Below are positions 39,301 to 48,661 of a stretch of 64,000 nt of DNA, piece by piece; positions within the stretch are counted from its first letter, which is position 1; each line of letters opens with the position of its first letter. The stretch covers positions 248,001 through 312,000 of the forward strand of contig CBDBGS010000007.1 in assembly GCA_965205385.1 (NCBI GenBank), in the 5' to 3' direction. The notes beneath the pieces were generated by a model that saw nothing but the letters and a program-made list of their open reading frames with translations, did not search any database and was not told where the DNA came from. This stretch comes from CATOSP01 sp965205385 (GTDB lineage Bacteria; Chloroflexota; Dehalococcoidia; Lucifugimonadales; UBA3495). A program made the translations under genes and the position numbers.

Positions 39301-40611
39301 GGTCCGGGCGAAGACGGTCAGCGCCACCGCACCTTCGGGCGACTCCGATTCAATCAGCGCCTTGCCGTCAAGGGTCTCTAAATCCGACTCCTTCTTTCCA
39401 AGGAGTTCAAACTCTTCGTCGAAATAGCTGATCAATATGGACACTTTGGTGTCGACCGGATCGTGGCCGGGCGTTTCGGCCACCAGCAGCAGGGAGAAGG
39501 GCAGGCCGGGCTTGAAGTAGATGCTCTCGGGGATCAGTTGCAGATTGACCGGAGAGTCTGCCACGGTCATCAGGTGACTGGTCTGCTCGACGTAGCCGGT
39601 GGATGGTTCTCGTACCGCGACGTCCAAAAGCAAGTTGCCCTGACCTGCGGCGGCGGGTGTCCCGGCCACGTAGCCTGGCGCGGGCAATTCGAAGGACGTT
39701 TCGCCGTCAATCTCTTTGGTAAAGCTTGCATACTCCTCCCAGACACCCACGTAGCGAGAGGCTACGATATCCACCTCTCCGCGCACCGGCTTACCGAAGC
39801 TATATTCGGCGGACACTGTTCCGGGGACGGCCTCGTTGGCAAGGACCCAATCCCTGGGCAAGTCGAGGGTGATCTCGTACTTGGGCAGCACATACTCTTC
39901 CACGCGGACATCTAGTTGAGTGGTCCTGTCGCCTGAATCCGCGGAAAGTTTCCAGACCCCAAGGTTGGGCTCGGTGGATAGGGGCAGGGTGGCGTTGGCC
40001 ATGCCGAACCGGTCAACGTCAACCGTGCGTTTGTACACCTTGATACCCTTAGCGTCCTGGACCTCCACGGTCAGCGGACCGGGCAGTGGCTTCAGGTCTT
40101 GGTCCAGCCGCAGAGCCCGAATATTCACATGCTGGCCAGGCTTATAGATGGGTTTGTCAGTCTCCAGGAAAAGGATGGTCGACGCCGCCCTCACCCGCAC
40201 CTCGGCAGATTCAAAGAAAGCCCCGCCATCGGCGCCTTCGCCGGCTACAGTCAGTGTGTATCCGCCTTCTGACAACTCCGGCACCGATAGCGGCACCGGC
40301 CCGCTGCCTTGAACGAATCCGGTAGCCTCGGCGATCACTCGGCCAGTCTCTGGCTTGGAGAGCGTGAGAGACACAGAACCCTGGGCAGGTTCCTTGCCTT
40401 GGAATAACGACGCGGTTATGTTGTGCGTTTGCCCCGAGCGCAAGACCCTTGGCGCCACAGCGACATAACTGTCGATCTGCCGGGAATACGTCGACGGGTC
40501 TGGAGTCGGAGGTGCGCTTTCGGGGCCCTCGGGGGCCGGATTGTTGCAAGCAACCGCCGTCAAGACGGCTGCAATAGCCAAGACCAGGGACCGGAGAAGT
40601 CGAACATTCAT
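36316..40611 (-). pseudogene. Bacterial alpha-2-macroglobulin (thioester) gene with two frameshifts
   Basis: About 1430 aa if joined. Lipoprotein signal (AVLTAVAC) after ATG 40611; macroglobulin beta domains with YKPGQHVNIRALRLD and EYVLPKYEITLDLP; an unusual strongly hydrophobic double segment near residues 650-705; the thioester motif MPYGCGEQSM near residue 970; then the alpha/alpha thioester domain with GSLWLTAFVLKSFAQA and FGGYGSTQDTVVGLQAL. The frame changes near 37080 (in GGGACCCTGG) and near 36415 (a run of five G). Such proteins trap proteases in the envelope. No penicillin-binding protein partner (pbpC) is adjacent. Both shifts are at homopolymers, so error or real decay are both possible. 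Confidence 0.85.
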
Positions 40612-40974
40612 GGCTAACCCTCTTCCAAGCTGTAATTTCTCGGATCGAGAACTGGGCCTGCGGCCGGTGTCTTCCTTCGACGGCCCCACCGTCCAGCGGC
40701 CCTGCCGCCATGATGGCGAAGAGACGTTACACTTCAAGATTCAAAGATGTAACACTGGCCTGAATATTCGGAGCGAAACTGTCACACTGGATGCAAATTG
40801 CCGGAGATAGGCTGCTGTGTGGACGGCCTACGAGCCAGTTGACCCACCCAAGGTCTGGCGTCGGAGACCGTGTCGGGCCGATGTGGGGGTAAGGAGCGCG
40901 GGCCTATTGCTCTCAGGCGTGCGTGACGCCGATGCTTCGCAGGAATGTGACAGGATGGGAAATTGGGATGTCCA
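40612..40974. other. Intergenic region upstream of the macroglobulin gene
   Basis: 363 bp with no recognisable gene. The minus-strand promoter of the macroglobulin gene should be here; no convincing box pair stood out. Confidence 0.4.
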
Positions 40975-41864
40975 CTAGCTCAGCCGAGTTCCGCGGGCTT
41001 CTTCGTACTCTCGCTGATGTCCGGCTACAGTCTCCTGGTGCCCCTGGAGAATAACCATACTCTTAAGCAGGACAAGCATTTGTACGTGCGTTAAACCAAC
41101 TGACGCCGCAAGCATCCGTTGACCATCGAATATGACATTGGCCAGCGCCACCGGAGCTGGATTCCACCAGTAGGCAAATTCTACTTCCGCCCGGGACCCA
41201 TCTATTCCGACATTAATCCGACGCCGGTCCGCACGGCTGATCTGGCCCAGGTTCCAATCGCGGTGGATGTTGCCCTTCAGCGCATACTCACGCGTCAGTT
41301 CCTCAGGGCCGTGACCTCTCACGATAGCGAGGATAGTCTCCAACTCGGAGTAGGCGTGCTCCAGGGTAGGTTCTCCAACGCCCCCGGCGCTCTGACGGAG
41401 TTCGAGCGCCATTGTGGTCCGAGCAGGTCCCTCACCAACGTAGCGGAATCGAACGCTTTCAGGTTTGCCTCGCTCTCTTTCACCCGACCATCCCAGGTCG
41501 TTCAGCCTCAGTCCCAAGGGCGCGCCGCGAGCCCGTAGACCGAGAAGTTCACATCTGCCAGCAAGCTCGCCAGATTGATGCGGCCTTCGGCGTCTTGGTA
41601 GGGCGAACCGCGCCGATGGGGGGCGGGACCTTCCTTCACTCCAAAAGAGTGTTCCCCGCACCTTCTACAGAACATCTGAGAATTATCGGTCCAATTGTCG
41701 AATTGGCGCCAGCCAAATTCGAGGACCCTGTGCGGGCTACTCGACAATAATTCTGGTGATGCTGGCTCTATAGCAGTCAGCATGGTGCTCCCAAAGCCCA
41801 ACAGTCCTCCGCAACGATGACAACGGGTATTCTGTGCTGGAGCCGTTGGCTCTCGCATCCACAC
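40975..41864 (-). pseudogene. Hypothetical zinc-ribbon protein with a frameshift
   Basis: One frame from 41864 gives CHRCGG near the start, later MFCRRCGEHSFGVKEGPAPHRRG, SLLADVNFSVYGLAARP and stops at 41508. The other frame picks up at about the same place with LGLRLNDLGWSGERERGKPESVRFRYVGEGPARTTMALELRQ and runs to 40975. Joined they give one protein of roughly 295 aa with two CxxC pairs and an alpha/beta C-terminus. No family recognised. One indel near 41515 explains the break. Confidence 0.5.
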
Positions 41865-42124
41865 TCACCTCTGCTAATGTCCTTTGGGAAGTCCAACCTG
41901 CGCCTCATCGAATGCTATCGAGAGCACGACTTGGGTTTTAGGAATAGCTCACGCCGACAACCTGCGACTATGACTCAAGTGAAAGGATTGTCAAGGGGCC
42001 ACCGGGGAGTCTTTCGAGTGGGGATTGGAGATGCGACTTCTGCCGTGAAGCATCCTTGGTCTCGGGCTCGTGCCCCGTCGCGGTGTTGGCGCTTTCGGTC
42101 CAGCGCCGAGAGTTCCATCTCGCG

Positions 42125-42605
42125 CTACCGTAAGTTTGGTGGAGTGACCTCCACCGGTTCATCGTCAGAGATGAATTCCATGGCTTCCTCTAGACTAAAT
42201 CTTGCGGTGGCGTTCAAGCGTCTGGCCGCGTCGGCCGCTGAGGAGCGCATGTTGGTCAGTGTCTTTTCCTGGCAGACGTTGATCTCGATATCGCCGTCCC
42301 GGCGGTGAGAGCCGACGACCATCCCTTTCCAGACCATGGCTCCCGTATCTATGGCTCCCGTATCTATGGCTCCCGTATCTATGGCTCCCGTATCTATGGC
42401 TCCCGTATCTATGGCTCCCGTATCTATGGCTCCCGTATCTATGGCTCCCGTATCTATGGCTCCCGTATCTATCGTAGTATCGTCTTCCCCTGGGCATGCA
42501 GCAACCCATAGGTGACAGCGATACGCCGCCCGGAGGCCACTAGCACGCCGCCGCGTTGGGACTTGCTGGCACCCTCCATCGGCTCGGGGGAGGTGAGGAT
42601 ATTGT
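42125..42605 (-). pseudogene. typA C-terminal fragment, second copy, with tandem-repeat expansion
   Basis: Upstream frame: PEPMEGASKSQRGGVLVAS and AVTYGLLHAQGKTI, matching the TypA segment before its RG-(T/S)-LFI strand. The downstream frame after the repeat: GAMVWKGMVVGSHRRDGDIEIN, CQEKTLTNMRSSAADAARRLNA, ARFSLEEAMEFISDDEPVEV, TPPNLR and TAG. A 9 x 15 bp tandem repeat sits between them and has replaced the Q(E/D)RGxLFIxPG stretch. No GTPase domain is present. The same tail occurs at 36118. Confidence 0.8.
42336..42470. repeat. Perfect 9 x 15 bp tandem repeat
   Basis: Unit ATGGCTCCCGTATCT, nine identical head-to-tail copies, 135 bp, starting at 42336, 42351, 42366 and so on to 42456. On the minus strand it is open in two frames, encoding repeated AIDTG or RYGSH; the third frame contains stops. 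The absence of any mismatch implies recent expansion. Confidence 0.97.
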
Positions 42606-43246
42606 TCTTCACTCCTTCTTCTCATGTTCGCGGGATGTCATGTCTCCCCACGCCGCGCTCAGAGGGTGCAGGCCGACTGGCTCGACGGAGGCGACTCGGG
42701 GCAGCGGCAGCTTGGTTGCTCCAGATTGATTACTCCTTTTCCTTTCGGACATCGGTCACACAATGCTTGTGCAGCTTTAGAAATTTGGACACCCCGGCAG
42801 AGGCGGGGGCTTGGCGGCTACCTCCTATGGAGAACCGCGCCTGCCAGAGCGATGAGCTCGGCGCCTTGCCTCTTCGGCCAGCGCCTGTGCTTTCCGCAAC
42901 TAGTCGAAGAAATCCGCTTTGCCGCTTCTTCGGCCGATCTCTGCCATGTCGGCCCCGCCGCGTGTTGCGGCGGCACCGCGTTGTGCGAGTTGCTTGTTGG
43001 TCAACGGCAACGCAAGTAAGGGGTCTTGGGGTGGGGGATTGAGGGCGGCAGAAGGAGCCTGCCTGGCCTCAATCTTCTCCGGTAGTGGCCAATTCTCCGA
43101 CGATCCCGCATCATAGGGATCGCTGCCCTTCCAGACCTATTCAATTCAATCACCGGAACCCAGGGCGCGACGATCCTACTAATCCGGTGTGGGTTTCTTC
43201 TTTCCTTGGTTTCTTTCTCCAAGCCTCCAAGATGAAAGTTGCGTTG
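42606..43246. other. Stretch without a recognisable gene
   Basis: No protein-like frame on either strand that I can support. Short minus-strand pieces such as MAEIGRRSGKADFFD occur but match nothing known to me. Confidence 0.4.
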
Positions 43247-43410
43247 CGTGGCGGCTCGATTCTGTTTGGCCCGAATTCTCTTACGCAGTGGCCAGACGCT
43301 GGGCCCTTAATCTCTTCAATCAGGAACGCGCCGCGAGAGTCAACATCAACGCCAAACGTAAAAAGCGGGCTGGCGCAATCCTATCTGCTCAAGGTCCTCT
43401 CTTCTTAATA
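43247..43410 (+). pseudogene. Possible transposase C-terminal relic
   Basis: RRWALNLFNQERAARVNINAKRKKRAG in one frame, continued in another by QSYLLKVLSS and a stop at 43406-43408. The arrangement W-ALNL...KAKRKKAGW..SYLLKVL resembles the end of ISAs1/IS4-type transposases. This is a pattern impression only. Confidence 0.4.
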
Positions 43411-43527
43411 TGGGATTGCGCTCGCAGAGTAGGACTCAGGGCCCGGTGGAACCCCCTCCAATGGCCGTGCTAGAATGGCTGCGGATTCCATTTCCTAGGT
43501 ACCCGTTTACTGCGCGCAGGAGGCGTT

Positions 43528-44448
43528 ATGAAAAAAGTGGTTAGTGAGATTAGCGGCGCCGTATTCAGCCTTCCCTGGCTGATTGCCAAAGACAACGGCC
43601 TCTTTGAAGCCGAGGGTATCGACATGGAGTTCGTCAACACCGTTCCCGCCGGAAAGGCGACCCGAACTGAAAACCCGGCCGACGTTAACCCCATCCTGCA
43701 GCATACGGCCTTCGAGGAAGCGCGGGTATCCATCTACCGGGCTTGAGAAGAGGGTCAGGTCCGTCGGGCCTATGAAAGCAAACAGGGAGCCAAGGTAATC
43801 GCGCTGCGTTCCGCCGTTGTTAGCCAAGCGGTGGTCGTGCGCCCCGACTCACCCCACAATTACCCCGGGACCCTGGGCAACCGCCCCATCGCTGTCCAAT
43901 TCCATGCCGGCTCCCACTACGTCGCCCTGCGGTTGTTGGAAGGTTACCTGCCAACGGAGAAGATCAAGCTGGTCCATTGTGGGTCGCCCAGAGACCGCTT
44001 CGAAGCCATGTGGACCGGAGAGGTGGACGCGGCCTTGGTCATGGAACCTTGGATTAGTCTGGCGGAGAAGCTGGGCTGCAAGATTCTGTGCGAAGGACAC
44101 TACCTGGGCGCCGAAAACGCCAGCGATGACATGGACGAAGAAACCTTCGCCGCCATAAACCGGGCGGTGGAAAAGGCCGTCGATCTGCTCGATGCCGACA
44201 AGCGCAAGTACCTGCACTATATGATTGATGACCCACGCCATGCCGAAACGTTGCGGCATTATGGCGGCCTGACCCCAGAGGACTTCCAACTGGGCCGCAT
44301 AAGGTACGTTAAGCCTATCCCCTACACCGATGAAATTGTGGAAGACACCTACAATTGGATGACCCGGTGGGGATTGATCACCGACGCGGCCTGCTCTGCA
44401 GAATTGGTGGACAACCGCATAGCCGAGCCCGTCTCCGCCGACGATTGA
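43528..44448 (+). CDS. ABC-type substrate-binding protein (NMT1/SsuA-like) with an in-frame UGA
   Basis: ATG with a strong AGGAGG upstream. 306 codons, open except for TGA at codon 73 (43744-43746). Start: ISGAVFSLPWLIAKDNGLFEAEGIDMEFV, typical of periplasmic-binding-like NMT1/SsuA proteins; after the UGA: EEGQVRRAYESKQGAKVIALRS, FHAGSHYVALRLLEGYLP, FEAMWTGEVDAALVMEPWISLAEKLG. No signal peptide is seen, which is odd for this class. From memory, homologues have Cys at this point (YRACEWGQ), so UGA could encode selenocysteine; a hairpin with loop GUC begins 11 nt after the UGA. The alternative is a simple nonsense mutation at the edge of the relic zone. Confidence 0.7.
43757..43771 (+). promoter_or_regulatory. 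bSECIS-like hairpin after the in-frame UGA
   Basis: AGGTCC pairs with GGGCCT (six pairs, one G-U) around loop GTC; the loop begins 19 nt after the U of UGA. Bacterial SECIS elements require a short stem with G at the start of the loop 16-37 nt downstream of UGA. It fits, but such hairpins are not rare in GC-rich DNA. Confidence 0.4.
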
Positions 44449-44475
44449 CCGGCGCGCCGAGTCGCAGTCACTTTT

Positions 44476-44503
44476 CTAGGGCTTCCCTTCGGGGAGGCCC
44501 TAG
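44476..44503 (+). terminator. Hairpin downstream of the substrate-binding-protein gene
   Basis: CTAGGGCTTCCC and GGGAGGCCCTAG form a 12 bp stem on a TTCG tetraloop, 28 bp after the stop. No T-tract follows. The remaining 44504-44833 holds nothing I recognise. Confidence 0.6.
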
Positions 44504-44833
44504 TCATTGGCCCCCACTCCTTCAAGTCTAACTTGTCCAACCCCGTCCATGACCGGCGGTTGGCGGCAACTCCCCCTAATCCCATTCGAAGCTGTATCGC
44601 CGTGAGAAAACGGCCGATTCTCCACCGATGTCTTCTTATAGAATGCGCCAGAAAGTGTACGAGTACTGACACGGTGGCGACCCCAACCGGGACCGGATAA
44701 TCCTACTGCGGAGATTTGACCAGGCCGACATGACAGAGCGCATTAGAATCCTGGTATCCAAGCCCCTAGATTCGGGCGGGCCTTCGGACGGCGGGTTGGG
44801 GTTGTTAACAGGCAAAATAGTGTTGTCCCTTAG

Positions 44834-46126
44834 ATGAGGGCAACGTTGCGAAAAATCTCCATCACCCCTCCCCCGGCCATGCGCTACCCGTCCTTCCGGG
44901 CCTTTTGGTTCGGTATGGTGGCATCGGTGAGCGGGTTCCAGATTCTCCGCTTCGCCCAATTCTGGCTAATTTTTGAAATAACCGGCTCACCCCTGGCCCT
45001 AGGCTACGTGGGCTTGGCCAACGGCGTGCCCGCTATAGTCCTCAATCTTTTTGGGGGCGTGGCCGCTGACCGGTTGGACCAACGGCGTCTGATTATGGTG
45101 GCCCAGGCAGTGATCGGAGTCCTGATCTTCGGCTTAGCCACCCTCACCCTGCTGGAATTGGTCCGCGTCTGGCACCTCTTGACCATGGCCTTCCTCGCCG
45201 GGGCCATCGAGGCCTTCGACCAGCCGGCCCGTCGCGCCCTGTTTCCTCACTTGATAGACCGGCGGGACATGATGAGCGCCGTGGCCATGAACTCGGCGGT
45301 CTGGCCGGGCACCCGCATCATGGCGCCGGCTGTGGCCGGCATTATTATCGCCCTATTCGGCACGGCCACCGCCATCTACGTTTCCGGTCTGGGGTTTTTG
45401 GTTATGGCGGTGGTGGTCTATTTCCTAAAGGCGCCCCCCATCACCGGGCGATCCAACAGCAGCACTCTGCAGGATTTGAAGGAAGGGCTCAGCTTTGTGG
45501 GAAGAAATTCCATATTTTCCTGCCTGATGGCCTTCACTTTCTTCAACAGCTTCTTCGGCATGGCCTACATACCCCTTATGCCCATCTTCGCCGTGGACGT
45601 GCTGAAGGTCGGCGCCGACGGTCAGGGATGGCTCATGGGAGTCGGCGGCGTGGGCTCTCTGATTACCAGCATCTGGTTTGCCGCCAAAGGAGGCCGTGTA
45701 TCCAAGACCTTCTTGATTATCGGCGGAGGAATTCTGAGCGGGCTGTCAGTGGCGGCCTTTGCCCTCACGTCGGTTTGGGTCGGAAGCTTCGGATTGGCCC
45801 TAGCGCTGATGTTCGTTTTAGGGGTGTTCAACACCATGCAGAACACCGCGCTCCAGGCGTCGATCCAAATCCTGGTGCCAGACCGCATCCGGGGACGGGT
45901 GATGGGCCTCTATGGAATGACCTACAATATTCGGCCTTTGGGAGGAATGCAGGCTGGAGCCCTCGCCGGTTTGATTACCGCCCCCTTCGCGGTGGCCATT
46001 GGTGGTCTTGCCGTCGTCGTATTCGCCGTGGCCGCGCCCCTGTTTAGCCGGGACCTCCGACGGCTGACGGGACTCGTCCAGGAGGCCGAATCCGCCTTCC
46101 AGGAAGATGCTCCCGCCCGGTGCTAA
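44834..46126 (+). CDS. MFS transporter (MFS_3/enterobactin-exporter-like)
   Basis: 430 aa, about 12 helices. Opening PSFRAFWFGMVASVSGFQILRFAQFWLIFEITGSPLALGYVGLANGVPAIVLNLFGGVAADRLDQRR is the typical start of the MFS_3 group, which exports siderophores, drugs or small metabolites. Other marks: EAFDQPARRALFPHLIDRRDMMSAVAMNS, and QILVPDRIRGRVMGLYGMTYN in the second half. It is complete, unlike the MFS gene at 34436. Start at ATG 44834; no clear binding site. Substrate unknown. Confidence 0.9.
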   Translation: MRATLRKISITPPPAMRYPSFRAFWFGMVASVSGFQILRFAQFWLIFEITGSPLALGYVGLANGVPAIVLNLFGGVAADRLDQRRLIMVAQAVIGVLIFGLATLTLLELVRVWHLLTMAFLAGAIEAFDQPARRALFPHLIDRRDMMSAVAMNSAVWPGTRIMAPAVAGIIIALFGTATAIYVSGLGFLVMAVVVYFLKAPPITGRSNSSTLQDLKEGLSFVGRNSIFSCLMAFTFFNSFFGMAYIPLMPIFAVDVLKVGADGQGWLMGVGGVGSLITSIWFAAKGGRVSKTFLIIGGGILSGLSVAAFALTSVWVGSFGLALALMFVLGVFNTMQNTALQASIQILVPDRIRGRVMGLYGMTYNIRPLGGMQAGALAGLITAPFAVAIGGLAVVVFAVAAPLFSRDLRRLTGLVQEAESAFQEDAPARC

Positions 46127-46603
46127 CTCCACCTACAGGGGCGCTTTCGCCCACTGAAGGGGTCAACCTGGACTGCATTCCAACCGGACTGTCAACGAGT
46201 CCTCCGGAATCCGGGCAACTAATCCTGCCAGCGCTGCCTGGCCCCGGCGGCCGTTACTACTCACTGTCCACCGGGAAACGGCCATTGACCCGGCGCATAG
46301 CGAAGACGCAACCTCTTCCAGGCCTGCGTGCCGTTGGGACGGACGGGGCGAAAGGTACACCAGACCGGAAAGCTGAGCTATGGGCACCCTGACATGTGAG
46401 CTATCAGCCGCCAATCACCCGCGCTCGCGAACTAAACCACGCTCGAGAGCCGATCGCGGATCGCGTCGGAGAGATTTGCGGGGAGGGCTGCTTCTCAGGA
46501 ACGGTGACAGTCTGGGCCAGCCGGCGCCCAGCACCCGCAGTTTAGCAGGAATCCTACGTTCCCTTCAGTCAATCGATTCCACGCGATGGATTAGAATACA
46601 TGG
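46127..46603. other. Intergenic region
   Basis: 477 bp without a supported gene. TAGAAT at 46590-46595 just upstream of the protease ATG may be a -10 box, which would leave almost no leader. Confidence 0.4.
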
Positions 46604-48658
46604 ATGCGCTTACTAATCGCTATATTGATATTCGGATTGACGGCCGGGTCTTTGATCGCTTGCCAGCAAACCCCGACGCTCAACATAGACGCCACCATCC
46701 AAGCGGCGGTACGCGCGGCCATACCCACCGCGACGCCCACGCATACACCCGACATAGACGCCACAGTATCGGCCAGGATGGCGGCCACGATGGCCGCGAT
46801 GCCTACGCCAACTAATACCCCCACGCCCACCGCGACACCGGCCTTGACCCCGACTCCGACCAACACCCCCACGCCGGTGCCCACGCCCACACCGACCCCC
46901 ATACCCACATCCACCCCTACACCCACACCCGTCCCAACCGCAACCCCCACTCCTACTCCCACACCAACGCCTGTACCGACTCCTCCGCCCACGCCTGTCC
47001 CTACACCCACGGCCACCCCCACTCCCGCCAGGGATTTAGCGTCCGTCTCCTCCAGAGTCCGGCCAAGCGTTGTCAAGGTGGTATCTGAGACGGGTTCAGG
47101 GTCGGGGGTGATCGTGGAGACCCAGCCGCGCGGCGCGGCCATTGTCGTCACTAATCTACATGTCGTGGATCAAGGTGGCCGGAACACGGTGCTCGTCAAC
47201 GATTCCAAGTCACTTTCGGCAATATTCCTCGGCTACGACGCGTTGAGGGACCTGGCCGTCCTGAGAATTTGTTGCGACGCGAGCTTAAAGGTGTCTCCTT
47301 TGTCGGCCCGCAGGGTAAAACCTGGTGAAACAGTGTTCGCAATGGGTTATCCACTCGGAATCGACCAGGCTTCCGTCACCAGCGGCATCGTGTCGCGGGT
47401 GGCTTACGACCGGCAGACAGAGAGTTGGATGGTGCAAACCGACGCACCAATCAACCCGGGGAACAGCGGTGGTCCGCTGTTCACATTGGATGGAATGGTC
47501 GTGGGAATCAACACGATGGTAGTTCGAGAGTCTTCAACTGGAGTGTCCGTTGAAGGCTTCGGTTTAGCCCTGGGTGCGGGAACGGTGTCCGAGGTGCTTC
47601 CCGATCTCAAGGCCGGGACCATTGGCGCTCCGCCCAGCCCTACGTCTACTCCTTGGCCAACCCCTCGCCTGGGCAACCGGTTCGGCCCTATGGATGGTTC
47701 CCTGGACCACGATAACGACGGGTTCATAGAAGAGTCTAGAGCGGGAGTGTCCTTAGGCGGATTCGTCGCGGTGACTACGTTTGAGAATCCTTCAGGAGGA
47801 GGGCGAGGGAATTGGGACCACGGATTCTTGTTCAGGATTCTTGATGACGACAGGTTTCACATTCTCGTAGTCACGGGTGACAGCGAGTGGTACCACTATG
47901 AGAGAGTGGGAGACTCAACCGACGACCGGATACTTGACAGCGGACGAGTGACCGGACTATACAATCTACCCCTCGGATCCAACGAGATTCGGTTGGTCGT
48001 CTTGGGGTCGATTGGTTTATTCTACCTGAACGGAGGATTCGTCTCGGAGCTGTCACTAACTGGAACAGATGACCCTGGCGATGTTGCTATCATTACCGGT
48101 TGGTTTGAGGGCCATGAGGTCGCAGGTCAGTCAACTAAATTTGGGGGTTTTCGAGTCAGCCCGCCTGAATTTATGGGATCAGAATCCGGGGAATTTCCCT
48201 TCGGCGGCAATGATCGAATTGAGAGCCGATCTATGTTAGTAGATGTTAAGGACTTCATTGCCAGTGCCAAGTTCGTGGCTACACATGATAAACGGGTTGG
48301 ACGTTGGAGCTATGGTCTAGCATTTCGGCATACCGGGCGCAATAGCTTCCAAGCTGTAACAGTTAACAGTGATGGAACATGGGAACATTTTATTAGAGGC
48401 GGAACCACTGCCTCGGTCTACGAGGAGACTGGCAGGGTAGGCTTAAATCTCGGCGCTGGTACCGAGAATCGACTCGTGCTGTTGGCTGTGGGAAGCGCAG
48501 GTTTATTTAGCGTTAACGGCGAATTCGTCTCGGAATTAGACCTTGGAACGAGCGTTGAAAGTGGTGATGTCTGGGTGGGAGCCAACTTCTATCAAGGTGA
48601 CGGTGTCCGCGGGTATACCACCCGCTTTGAAGATTTCGAAGTCTGGTCCCTGGACTGA
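46604..48658 (+). CDS. Trypsin-like (HtrA-type) serine protease lipoprotein with two C-terminal beta domains
   Basis: 684 aa. Lipobox LIAC (Cys20), two copies of a D-I-D-A-T motif (NIDATIQAAVRAA and DIDATVSARMAAT), a Thr/Pro linker of about 75 residues, then a chymotrypsin-fold protease with His186 (TNLHVV), Asp216 (RDLAVL) and Ser288 (NPGNSGGPLF). No PDZ domain. After a short TP linker, two similar beta-rich modules of about 150 aa follow (NRFGPMDGSLDHD... and GNDRIESRSM...), each ending in a (LFYL/LFSV)NG(G/E)FVSEL phrase, probably concanavalin-like ligand-binding folds. Cell-surface protein-quality or nutrient protease by inference. Confidence 0.88.
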   Translation: MRLLIAILIFGLTAGSLIACQQTPTLNIDATIQAAVRAAIPTATPTHTPDIDATVSARMAATMAAMPTPTNTPTPTATPALTPTPTNTPTPVPTPTPTPIPTSTPTPTPVPTATPTPTPTPTPVPTPPPTPVPTPTATPTPARDLASVSSRVRPSVVKVVSETGSGSGVIVETQPRGAAIVVTNLHVVDQGGRNTVLVNDSKSLSAIFLGYDALRDLAVLRICCDASLKVSPLSARRVKPGETVFAMGYPLGIDQASVTSGIVSRVAYDRQTESWMVQTDAPINPGNSGGPLFTLDGMVVGINTMVVRESSTGVSVEGFGLALGAGTVSEVLPDLKAGTIGAPPSPTSTPWPTPRLGNRFGPMDGSLDHDNDGFIEESRAGVSLGGFVAVTTFENPSGGGRGNWDHGFLFRILDDDRFHILVVTGDSEWYHYERVGDSTDDRILDSGRVTGLYNLPLGSNEIRLVVLGSIGLFYLNGGFVSELSLTGTDDPGDVAIITGWFEGHEVAGQSTKFGGFRVSPPEFMGSESGEFPFGGNDRIESRSMLVDVKDFIASAKFVATHDKRVGRWSYGLAFRHTGRNSFQAVTVNSDGTWEHFIRGGTTASVYEETGRVGLNLGAGTENRLVLLAVGSAGLFSVNGEFVSELDLGTSVESGDVWVGANFYQGDGVRGYTTRFEDFEVWSLD

Positions 48659-48661
48659 GGG

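Noticed and set aside
42336..42470. Tandem repeat considered as a CRISPR array
   Set aside because: Units of 15 bp are head-to-tail with no spacers; this is a minisatellite.
46591..47151. 186-codon minus-strand Gly/Val-rich frame
   Set aside because: It is the complement of the Thr/Pro linker of the serine protease, where low complexity keeps all frames open.
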